From positions 1 to 37,942 of the forward strand of contig NZ_JAACYW010000089.1 in NCBI RefSeq assembly GCF_015356825.1: 37,942 nucleotides of DNA, given 5' to 3'. Source of the stretch: Catenulispora rubra (GTDB lineage: Bacteria > Actinomycetota > Actinomycetes > Streptomycetales > Catenulisporaceae). Below are positions 31,822 through 37,942 of this stretch, piece by piece. A model generated the notes under the pieces. The model had not been told where the DNA came from. It did no database searches and worked only from the letters and a program-made list of their open reading frames with translations. The position numbers and the translations under genes were made by a program. Within the stretch, counting starts at the first letter, position 1. Each line of letters opens with the position of its first letter.

Positions 31822-31868
31822 CTTCGTAGCGCCGCAGCCTCGTAGCGCCGTAGCCTCGTAGCGCCGTA
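31813..31868. repeat. 8-bp tandem repeat between convergent genes
   Basis: Seven phased units of GCCTCGTA or GCGCCGTA type, partly as a 16-bp double unit repeated exactly at 31837-31852 and 31853-31868. The array includes the MFS stop codon and ends 3 nt before the GAPDH stop. Units contain TAG in one frame. Confidence 0.85.
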
Positions 31869-31871
31869 GCC

Positions 31872-32870
31872 TCAGGCAGCCGCCAGCAGTTCCAGCGTGT
31901 CGACCACGCGGTTGGAGAAGCCCCACTCGTTGTCGTACCAGGCGACCACCTTGACGTGCCGACCCTCGACCCGCGTGAGCGCCGAGTCGAAGATCGCCGA
32001 AGCGGAACACCCGACGATGTCAGACGACACGAGCGCGTCCTCCGAGTACTCCAGGATCCCGGCGAGCGCGCCCTGAGCGGCGTCGCGGTACGCGGCCAGC
32101 ACGTCCTCGCGCGTGACGTCGCGCGCCACGGTGGTGTTCAGCTCGACGATCGAGCCGACCGGCACCGGCACCCGGATCGAGTCCCCCGACAGCTTGCCGT
32201 CGAGGTTCGGCAGCACGTGGCCGATGGCCTTGGCGGCGCCGGTCGTGGTCGGGACGATGTTGACGGCGGCGGCGCGGGCACGCCGCGGGTCCCGGTGCGG
32301 ACCGTCCTGCAGGTTCTGCTCCTGCGTGTAGGCGTGCACCGTGGTCATGAAGCCGTGCTCGATCCCGGCGAGGTCGTCGAGCACCGCCGCCAGCGGCGCC
32401 AGGGCGTTGGTCGTGCACGAGGCGTTGGAGACGATCGTGTGCCGCGCCGGGTCGTAGACCTCTGTGTTGACCCCGTACGCGAGCGTGACGTCCGCGCCGT
32501 CGGACGGCGCGCTGACCAGTACCTTCTTCGCCCCCGCGGTCAGGTGCGCGCCGGCGGCCTTGGCCGACGTGAAGCGGCCGGTCGACTCCAGCACGATGTC
32601 GACGCCGAGGTCCGCCCACGGCAGCTGGTCCGGCTCCCGCTCGGCGAGCACGGTGATGCGCCGGTTGTCGACGACCAGGACGTTTCCGTCCACGCTCACC
32701 GGGCGGCCGAGGCGGCCGGCGGTGGTGTCGAAGGCGAGGAGCCGCGCGAGGGCGGCCGGTTCGGTGAGGTCGTTGACGGCGACGACCTCCAGGCCGCTGC
32801 CGCGCTCCAGCATGGCACGCAGAACATTGCGTCCGATGCGGCCGAATCCGTTGATGGCGATGCGAGTCAT
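31872..32870 (-). CDS. gap: Glyceraldehyde-3-phosphate dehydrogenase
   Basis: A 332-aa enzyme that oxidises glyceraldehyde-3-phosphate to 1,3-bisphosphoglycerate. The NAD-binding motif is INGFGRIGRN (residues 6-15) and Asp34 in AVNDLT favours NAD over NADP. The catalytic Cys152 is in SNASCTTN and the base His179 in TTVHAYTQ. The C-terminal WYDNEWGFSNRVVDTLELLA is diagnostic. AAAGGAA precedes the ATG. No pgk or tpi gene is adjacent, so this may be a second, stand-alone copy. It is convergent with the MFS exporter. The 32871-33001 gap has only a doubled TCGCGCTACTCGCC (32982-33010). Confidence 0.97.
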   Translation of the reverse strand: MTRIAINGFGRIGRNVLRAMLERGSGLEVVAVNDLTEPAALARLLAFDTTAGRLGRPVSVDGNVLVVDNRRITVLAEREPDQLPWADLGVDIVLESTGRFTSAKAAGAHLTAGAKKVLVSAPSDGADVTLAYGVNTEVYDPARHTIVSNASCTTNALAPLAAVLDDLAGIEHGFMTTVHAYTQEQNLQDGPHRDPRRARAAAVNIVPTTTGAAKAIGHVLPNLDGKLSGDSIRVPVPVGSIVELNTTVARDVTREDVLAAYRDAAQGALAGILEYSEDALVSSDIVGCSASAIFDSALTRVEGRHVKVVAWYDNEWGFSNRVVDTLELLAAA

Positions 32871-33001
32871 GGTTGTTTCCTTTCAGTCACCATGAGTTTC
32901 GCGTGAGGCGATCGGGCCCGGCAGTGGCGTGGGCGCCATGGTTCGAAAGGATCGCGCCACACGCGCCGGGCGGCCGATTCTTCGCGCTACTCGCCCTCGC
33001 G

Positions 33002-33979
33002 CTACTCGCCGCGCGTGAAGGTGCGGCGGTACTCGCTCGGAGTCGTGCCGAGGATGCGCTGGAAGTGCGTCCGCAGATTCGCGCCGGTGCCCAGGCCCAC
33101 GTCGTGCGCGATCTGCTCGACACTGCGCTGCGACCGCTCCAGCAGCTCCCGGGCCAGGTCGATGCGGGCGCGCATGACCCACTGCATCGGCGTGTAGCCG
33201 GTGTCCTCGACGAAGCGGCGGGAGAACGTGCGCGCCGAGACGGCCGCGTGCTCGGCGAGGGATTCGAGGCTGAGCGGCTCGTCCAGCCGGTGCAGGGCCC
33301 ATTCGCGGGTGGCGGCGAACCGCTCCCCCAGCGGCTCGGGCACGCTGCGCGGCACGTACTGCGCCTGCCCGCCGCTGCGGTAGGGCGCCGCGACCAGGCG
33401 GCGGGCCGCGTGGTTCGCCGCGGCCACGCCGAGGTCGCCGCGCAGGATGTGCAGGCACAGGTCGATGCCGGAGGCGGCACCGGCCGAGGTCAGGACGCTG
33501 CCTTCGTCGACGAACAGGACGTTCTCGTCGACGTGGACGCGCGGGTGCTTCTGCGCCAGCGCGCGTGTGTAGTGCCAGTGCGTCGTGGCGCGCTTGCCGT
33601 CGAGCAGGCCGGTGGCGGCGAGCGCGAAGGCGCCGGTGGAGATCGCGGCGAGCCGCGCGCCCCGGTCGTGCGCCGCGATCAGCGCCTCGACGACGGCCGG
33701 CGGCGGGTCGTCGCGGTCCGGGACCCGGTAGCCGGGGATGAAGACGATGTCGGCCCAGGCCAGCGCCTCCAGGCCGTGGGCGACGTGGTAGGCGAGGCCG
33801 TCGCCGCCGGTGACGAGGCCGGGCGCCGCGCCGCAGACGCGCACTTCGTAGGGCATGCTCGCGCGGGTCGTGAACACCTGCGCGGGGATGCCGACGTCGA
33901 GCGGCTTCGCGCCCTCCAGGACGAGGACGGCGATGCGGCGCAGGCCGGGGGACGGCGCGGAGGCGTGGTCGGAGGTCAT
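33002..33979 (-). CDS. GlxA-family AraC regulator (DJ-1/PfpI plus HTH)
   Basis: A 325-aa regulator. Residues 12-190 are a DJ-1/PfpI-like domain (IAVLVLEGAKPLDVGIPAQV, IVFIPGYRVPD; the usual catalytic nucleophile Cys is replaced at AAISTGAFAL). Residues 225-320 are an AraC double helix-turn-helix: LSLESLAEHAAVSARTFSRR FVEDTGYTPMQWVM and VEQIAHDVGLGTGANLRTHF. GGAG lies before the ATG. It follows the Rox-like gene in the same direction after 49 bp and may be co-transcribed. Its target is unknown. Confidence 0.92.
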   Translation of the reverse strand: MTSDHASAPSPGLRRIAVLVLEGAKPLDVGIPAQVFTTRASMPYEVRVCGAAPGLVTGGDGLAYHVAHGLEALAWADIVFIPGYRVPDRDDPPPAVVEALIAAHDRGARLAAISTGAFALAATGLLDGKRATTHWHYTRALAQKHPRVHVDENVLFVDEGSVLTSAGAASGIDLCLHILRGDLGVAAANHAARRLVAAPYRSGGQAQYVPRSVPEPLGERFAATREWALHRLDEPLSLESLAEHAAVSARTFSRRFVEDTGYTPMQWVMRARIDLARELLERSQRSVEQIAHDVGLGTGANLRTHFQRILGTTPSEYRRTFTRGE

Positions 33980-34028
33980 GGCTGGGCGCTCCGGATGGCC
34001 ATGGCGGGACTCTATCTATCAACTCACC

Positions 34029-35453
34029 TCAATCGGCGGACGTGCCGAACCAGCGTGCGAGCTGGTCATCCAGGCCCTGCTGATCGTCCCCGATCCACGC
34101 GACGTAGCCGTCGGGACGGAGGAGCACGGCCGGCGCATCGAGCGCTGCGTCGGGATCCGCGATCAGATCGACCCGATCGGACCATCCGTCGACTGCGAGC
34201 TGTCCGGTGCGGTCCAGCAACACGCCGCGGCCCCCATGCATCCGGTCGTAGAGCTGGCCGTCGCCGAGGTCGAGGTCACGGAGGCGTCTGCCTATCAGGT
34301 CGGGGCCGTCACCAAAGTCATACCGGATACCGATCGCAGCGATCTTCTCCACAAGGTGCCGGTTCACGTCGTCGAAGTCGAGCAGTTCGGTGAGCAGCCG
34401 CCGCGCGGACTGCGGCCCCGGCTCGTCCGACATCAGCTCCACCTGCGCGCGGGTGTTGTCCAGCACGTCGGCGGCCACCGGGTGGCGTTCGGCTTGGTAC
34501 GTGTCGAGCAGCGCGTCGGGTGCCCAGCCGTTGATCTGCGCGGCCAGCTTCCAGCCGAGGTTGAACGCGTCCTGGACGCCGAGGTTCAGGCCCTGCCCGC
34601 CGGCCGGCGGATGGATGTGCGCCGCGTCGCCGGCCAGCAGCACGCGGCCGACCTGGTAGCGCTCGACCAGGCGCGTAGCGTCGCCGAAGCGGGACAACCA
34701 GCGCGGGGAGTGCACACCGAGGTCGGTGCCGGCAATGGCCCGCAACCGCTCCTTGAAGTCCTCCAGAGTCGGCGGCTCCGCCCGATCGGCGACCTCCGCA
34801 GCGGGCAGCACGACGCTGTAGAACCCATCGCCGAACGGCCGCACGAAGAAGCGCTGATTGACCTTGCGGACCTCGGCCACCGTCGCGGCAACCTCCTCCG
34901 CCGGCACCCCCACTTCCATCTCGCCCATCAACGTCTCGTTGCGCGCGGGCTCCCCGGGAAAGCCGACGCCGAGGCGCTTGCGCACCGTACTGCGCGCACC
35001 GTCGCAGCCGACGAGGTAGCGCGCCCGCAGCCGCTCGCCGTCGGCGAGTTCGACGGTGACGCCCTCGTCGTCCTGCTCAAAACCGGCCACCGCGCACCCC
35101 CGCCGCACCTCCGCCCCGAGCTCGACCGCGTGCGCTTCCAGCAGCTCCTCGATGTCCCGCTGCCGCATCCCGAGGATGTAGGCGTGCGCGGAATCCAGAT
35201 CCGCAGGCCCCGGCTTGGCGATACCGGCGAAGACCCCATCGACCGGCCGCCGCCTCCCACGCGCAAGAAAGCGGTCCAACAACCCCCGCATCGCCATCAA
35301 CTCGATGCTCCGAACATGCAGGCCAAGAATCCGGACGAACGGCGCAGCCTCCGCCTCCCGCTCCAGCACCAACACCCGCACCCCATGCAGCCGCAACTCC
35401 CCGGCCAGCACCGCACCGGTCGGCCCACACCCGGCGATGATCACATCGAACAT
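34029..35453 (-). CDS. rox: FAD monooxygenase, rifampicin monooxygenase-like
   Basis: A 474-aa flavin-dependent aromatic hydroxylase of the PHBH fold. The FAD-binding motif is DVIIAGCGPTGAVLAGELRL (residues 3-22), the DG motif is CDGARSTVRK, and the second FAD motif is GDAAHIHPPAGGQGLNLGVQ. GLHVRSIELMAMRGLLDRF and the length match rifampicin monooxygenases (Rox), which hydroxylate and open the ansa ring. The ATG at 35453 is chosen because the protein then begins like Rox; a GTG at 35483 would add 10 residues. It is divergent from an ArsR-MFS operon, which suits a drug response. Other polyketide hydroxylases share this fold, so the substrate is inferred. Confidence 0.85.
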   Translation of the reverse strand: MFDVIIAGCGPTGAVLAGELRLHGVRVLVLEREAEAAPFVRILGLHVRSIELMAMRGLLDRFLARGRRRPVDGVFAGIAKPGPADLDSAHAYILGMRQRDIEELLEAHAVELGAEVRRGCAVAGFEQDDEGVTVELADGERLRARYLVGCDGARSTVRKRLGVGFPGEPARNETLMGEMEVGVPAEEVAATVAEVRKVNQRFFVRPFGDGFYSVVLPAAEVADRAEPPTLEDFKERLRAIAGTDLGVHSPRWLSRFGDATRLVERYQVGRVLLAGDAAHIHPPAGGQGLNLGVQDAFNLGWKLAAQINGWAPDALLDTYQAERHPVAADVLDNTRAQVELMSDEPGPQSARRLLTELLDFDDVNRHLVEKIAAIGIRYDFGDGPDLIGRRLRDLDLGDGQLYDRMHGGRGVLLDRTGQLAVDGWSDRVDLIADPDAALDAPAVLLRPDGYVAWIGDDQQGLDDQLARWFGTSAD

Positions 35454-35526
35454 GTACCACCCATTCACAGAATTCTGAGACACCCACCCGCCATGCGCGG
35501 CGGCGGCTCATTGTGCGGGGGCTCCA

Positions 35527-35540
35527 GGGTTGTCGCAAGC
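35527..35540 (-). promoter_or_regulatory. Possible rifampicin-associated-element-like motif
   Basis: The minus strand reads GCTTGCGACAACCC, centred on an imperfect palindrome TTGCGACAA. It lies about 75-90 bp before the Rox-like start. Its core resembles the 19-bp inverted-repeat element reported before rifampicin-inactivation genes of actinomycetes, as I recall it, but the outer arms do not match well. Confidence 0.3.
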
Positions 35541-35564
35541 GATATATGCCGCTCTCGAGCATCG

Positions 35565-35608
35565 TACAAGGATCATTGTGCAATGACAGTCGTACAAGAG
35601 CTCTTGTA
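35565..35608. promoter_or_regulatory. Two ArsR-type operators spaced 28 bp
   Basis: TACAAGAGCTCTTGTA at 35593-35608 is a perfect 16-bp palindrome. TACAAGGATCATTGTG at 35565-35580 has the same half-site form, TACAA-N6-TTGT(A/G). Centres are 28 bp apart. The first palindrome fills the promoter spacer of the regulator gene; the other lies toward the divergent monooxygenase gene. Confidence 0.8.
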
Positions 35609-35612
35609 TGAT
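35584..35612 (+). promoter_or_regulatory. Promoter of leaderless ArsR-MFS operon
   Basis: TGACAG (35584-35589) and TATGAT (35607-35612) are 17 bp apart, close to the vegetative consensus. The ATG at 35619 lies 6 nt after the -10 box, so the transcript should begin at the start codon. The operator palindrome occupies the spacer and the first two bases of the -10 box. Confidence 0.75.
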
Positions 35613-35618
35613 CCAGGC

Positions 35619-36197
35619 ATGGCAGAAGAACCTGCGCACAAGATCTCTGACACCCGAGTGCTGGCCGCACTGACGCACCCACTACGTCGGCAGATCCTGG
35701 ACGTGCTGACGGTGGACGGCCCGGCGACCGTGGGCATGCTCGCGGAGCGCACCGATGAAGCCGTCGGCAACGTCAGTCACCACGTCCGCGTGCTCGCCGA
35801 AGCCCGCCTGGTCGAAGACGTCCCCGAGTTGGCGCGGGATCGGCGGGAGCGCTGGTGGCGGCCGACTCCCGCGGAGGTGCGGTGGGCGCGCGCCGATTTC
35901 GAGGGGAGCCCGGCCGACGCCGCGGTCGCCGACGCCGCGGGGTCGCTCATGCTGGATCGGCAGACAGCGGCTGCGCGATCGTGGCCTGCGCGTCGCGCGG
36001 GGTATCCAGAGCAGTGGCGGGAAGGCTGCGCGGTCTCGACCGAGGCCTGGCTGCGGTTGAGCCCCGAGGAGGCCCGCGAGTTCGGGGCGCAGCTGATCGC
36101 CCTGTTCGACGCCTGGTCGCACCGGCCCGTGCCGGACGACGCGCAGGAGCGTGAGCCGGTGCTGGTCTTCGGCCACGTCGTGCCGGCCGCGCCGTGA
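35619..36197 (+). CDS. ArsR/winged-helix transcriptional repressor
   Basis: A 192-aa regulator. It begins MAEEPAHKISDTRVLAALTH PLRRQILDVL, followed by the winged helix (VGMLAERTDEAVGNVSHHVR VLAEARLVED). The C-terminal half (residues 90-190) is a long helical part with many Trp and acidic residues, which could bind an effector. No metal-binding CxC motif is present, so it senses something other than metal, probably a small molecule. ATG 35619 fits the leaderless promoter. The stop overlaps the exporter start, and two operators lie at the promoter, so it likely represses its own operon and perhaps the divergent monooxygenase gene. The same frame is open far upstream, but that is antisense to the monooxygenase. 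Confidence 0.9.
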   Translation: MAEEPAHKISDTRVLAALTHPLRRQILDVLTVDGPATVGMLAERTDEAVGNVSHHVRVLAEARLVEDVPELARDRRERWWRPTPAEVRWARADFEGSPADAAVADAAGSLMLDRQTAAARSWPARRAGYPEQWREGCAVSTEAWLRLSPEEAREFGAQLIALFDAWSHRPVPDDAQEREPVLVFGHVVPAAP

Positions 36198-37567
36198 CCG
36201 CGAACGTCACCGGGTCAGACCACGAACACGCGCCGCTCGACGTTCCGACCGTCGACCAGGCAGGCAAGGCAAGCCGACCAAGCCGGTCACGCTGGGGCCT
36301 GCTCTCCGACCGTAACTTCCGCCTGCTCTGGAGCGGCCAGACGATCAGCAACGCCGGCAGCAGCATCACCACCGTCGCACTACCGCTCGTGGCCGTCGTC
36401 GATTTGAAGGCCGGCCCGCTGGCGGTGGGTCTGTTGATGGCAGCGATATGGCTCCCGTGGTTGGTGCTCGGTCTTCCGGCCGGGGTGTGGGTAGGACGAA
36501 TACCCCGGCGCACGCTGATGATCTCGTGCGACCTGGCGATGGCGCTGGTCTTCATCACCGTGCCGATAGCCGCGTGGACGCACATGCTGACCGAGACCTA
36601 CCTTCTGGTCGTCGCGGTGGTCTCAGGCACCGGCTCGGTCTTCTTCACCTCGGCGTACCAGGTCTATCTGCCGGAGTTGGTCGGCTCCGGCGACTTGATC
36701 GAGGCCAACGCGAAACTCCAGGGAAGCGCTTCTGTCGCAGAGGTGGTCGGCCCCAGCGCGGGTGGCCTGGCGGCCCAGGTGTTCGGGGTGGTCTCCGGGC
36801 TCATCGCCGACGCGGTGACGTTCGTAGTCTCGGCGGTCACGTTGGTCCTCATCAAGCCGCGGCACCTGAGACATCCGATATCCGAGGGCGGTTCCCATGC
36901 CGTCGTGGACTCGCCGGGCGCCTCTCAACGCTCGTTGCGTACCGAGGTGGCGGACGGATTCCGGTTCGTCGTCCGCGACCCCTACCTCCGAGCCATCACC
37001 TCGTTCGGTGCCGCCGCCAACCTCGCGCTGACCGCCTATCAGTCGATCGTGGTCCTCTACCTCGTTCGCGACCTGCACGTCCGGGCCGGCTTGGTGGGCC
37101 CGCTGGCAGGAGCGGGAGCGCTGGGCGGGATCCTCGGAGCCTGGCTCGCACATCCGCTGTGCCGCCGTTTCGGTACCGCCCGCGGCGCGGTTGCGGCACA
37201 GCTGACAGCCGTGCCATTCGCAGTCCTGATTCCGCTGGCCTCACCAGGGCCCGGCGTCGCGCTCTTCGTCATCGGGTCCATGGCCCTGGTGGCCGGCGTC
37301 GTCGCGGTCAATGTCATCTTCGGCAGCTTCCGCCAGGCCTACGCGCCGCCGGAGATGCTCAGCCGCATCGTCACGTTCACCATGACCATCAACCACAGCA
37401 GCATCCCCGTCGGAGGCCTGCTCGGCGGAGGCCTCAGCGCTTTGATCGGGTTGCGCCCCACCTTGTGGGCGACTGCCGGCATGCTGGTCGCAGCTCTCGG
37501 GATCCTCCTGTTCGGGCCGCTCGCTCGGCAGCGCGACCTGCCGAAAAGCCCGGTCTCAGGCTCCTGA
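36194..37567 (+). CDS. MFS exporter, 12-helix DHA3-like (MefA-type)
   Basis: A 457-aa transporter starting GTG in a 4-nt overlap with the repressor stop. The N-terminus has a 35-residue charged tail, then LLSDRNFRLLWSGQTISNAG, the signature of DHA3 exporters such as MefA and Tap. GLPAGVWVGRIPRRTLM is the loop 2-3 motif and EANAKLQGSASVAEVVGPSA GGLAA is also typical. About 12 helices. It probably exports the compound sensed by the repressor. Confidence 0.92.
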   Translation: MTANVTGSDHEHAPLDVPTVDQAGKASRPSRSRWGLLSDRNFRLLWSGQTISNAGSSITTVALPLVAVVDLKAGPLAVGLLMAAIWLPWLVLGLPAGVWVGRIPRRTLMISCDLAMALVFITVPIAAWTHMLTETYLLVVAVVSGTGSVFFTSAYQVYLPELVGSGDLIEANAKLQGSASVAEVVGPSAGGLAAQVFGVVSGLIADAVTFVVSAVTLVLIKPRHLRHPISEGGSHAVVDSPGASQRSLRTEVADGFRFVVRDPYLRAITSFGAAANLALTAYQSIVVLYLVRDLHVRAGLVGPLAGAGALGGILGAWLAHPLCRRFGTARGAVAAQLTAVPFAVLIPLASPGPGVALFVIGSMALVAGVVAVNVIFGSFRQAYAPPEMLSRIVTFTMTINHSSIPVGGLLGGGLSALIGLRPTLWATAGMLVAALGILLFGPLARQRDLPKSPVSGS

Positions 37568-37579
37568 TGAGCGCCCAGA

Positions 37580-37942
37580 CTACGTGCACATCCCCGAGAC
37601 ATCCGTCCCCCCGATCTCCGAGCACGGAATGAACCCGTCGTCATGCAGCCGACTGGCCATCGCATCCGACGTCAGGAAGCCCACGAAGTCGTTCGCCAGG
37701 TCCGAGCGGTTCGTCGCCTCGAACAGGTTCTCCGTCGCGACGAACGGATACGCGTGGTGCAGCGCGTCGTCGCGGGTTGGGAGGTGGCCGCCGAGGGCGA
37801 CGACGTCCACCGACGGGAAGAACGGCAGCGCGTCCGCCTCCGCGTAGCCGACGGCGCCGGGGGTGGCGTTCACGTACGCGAGCAGTTGCATCGTTGTCGC
37901 CGCCGTGCAGCTGGTGGGCTTGGGGCCGGGGTCGTCCGATGC
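37580..37942 (-). CDS. Phosphate-type ABC substrate-binding protein, 5' part outside window
   Basis: The frame is open from the window edge and stops at 37580 (120 codons seen). It has the C-terminal half of a PstS-like binding protein: QLLAYVNATPGAVGYAEADA, then YPFVATENLFEATNRSDLAN and FVGFLTSDAMASRLHDDGFIP. GAVGYAE and the final helix with FIP are typical of PstS. Two Cys (SCTAAT, FIPCSE) may pair. It is convergent with the MFS exporter, 12 bp away. The signal peptide and ligand residues lie outside the window. Confidence 0.75.
   Translation of the reverse strand, partial: ASDDPGPKPTSCTAATTMQLLAYVNATPGAVGYAEADALPFFPSVDVVALGGHLPTRDDALHHAYPFVATENLFEATNRSDLANDFVGFLTSDAMASRLHDDGFIPCSEIGGTDVSGMCT

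Noticed and set aside
30343..32010. A 555-codon minus-strand frame across the MFS exporter
   Set aside because: Composition is Arg/Gly/Asp-rich without domains, and the plus strand has a clear transporter.
32982..33010. Doubled TCGCGCTACTCGCC with 15-bp period
   Set aside because: Only two copies at the end of the AraC gene; no sign of function.
33855..35618. Open frame running into the ArsR gene from upstream
   Set aside because: It is antisense to the monooxygenase, and the promoter and palindromes sit inside it just before the real start.
1..37942. tRNA, rRNA, CRISPR, insertion sequence or phage attachment site
   Set aside because: I looked for cloverleaf ends, regular spacer arrays, transposase motifs and flanking repeats and found none I could support.

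Overview
This is a 37.9 kb piece of a high-GC actinobacterial chromosome. Third positions are almost always G or C, several starts are GTG or TTG, and many genes appear leaderless. The gene types (SigE-like ECF sigma factors, a large LuxR ATPase, roadblock proteins, P450, GlxA-type AraC regulator, rifampicin-monooxygenase-like enzyme) suit a soil actinomycete such as Streptomyces or Catenulispora. I cannot assign a species.

Layout. 1-438: 3' truncated unknown gene. 706-9449: carbohydrate-use locus, with a LacI regulator, a lipoprotein sugar-binding protein, two permeases, a GH31 alpha-xylosidase-like enzyme and a secreted clan-A glycosidase with a duplicated C-terminal module. Two near-identical operators sit before the regulator and before the binding protein; no ATPase gene is present. 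9500-13400: lipoprotein relic, SigE-like sigma factor with a membrane partner, unknown gene, class A beta-lactamase relic, small unknown gene and an alpha/beta hydrolase. 13610-18134: three-domain cNMP/Trx-like/flavin reductase protein convergent with a LuxR-type ATPase regulator. 18298-20224: second sigma factor with an overlapping membrane protein. 20253-22068: TetR and hydrolase relics, then a P450. 22122-26285: WGR/propeller protein, GNAT acetyltransferase, pentapeptide protein and two secreted proteins. 26426-27281: remains of a divergent EamA/LysR pair fused by a deletion.

27535-30107 is the most unusual block: roadblock-like paralogs, a PATAN/DUF4388-like protein, a proline-rich protein with a conservon-kinase-like tail motif and an MglB-like protein, with no GTPase or kinase beside them. 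30323-32870: MFS exporter behind a perfect 26-bp palindrome, then GAPDH. 33002-37567: GlxA-type regulator, Rox-like monooxygenase, and a divergent ArsR-MFS operon with a readable promoter and two operators; this looks like a small drug-response unit. 37580-37942: 3' part of a phosphate-type binding protein gene.

Two themes run through the window. At least four gene relics fill the spaces between intact genes, and several genes have an actinobacterial -10 box 6-7 nt before the start codon with no ribosome binding site, the layout of leaderless transcripts.
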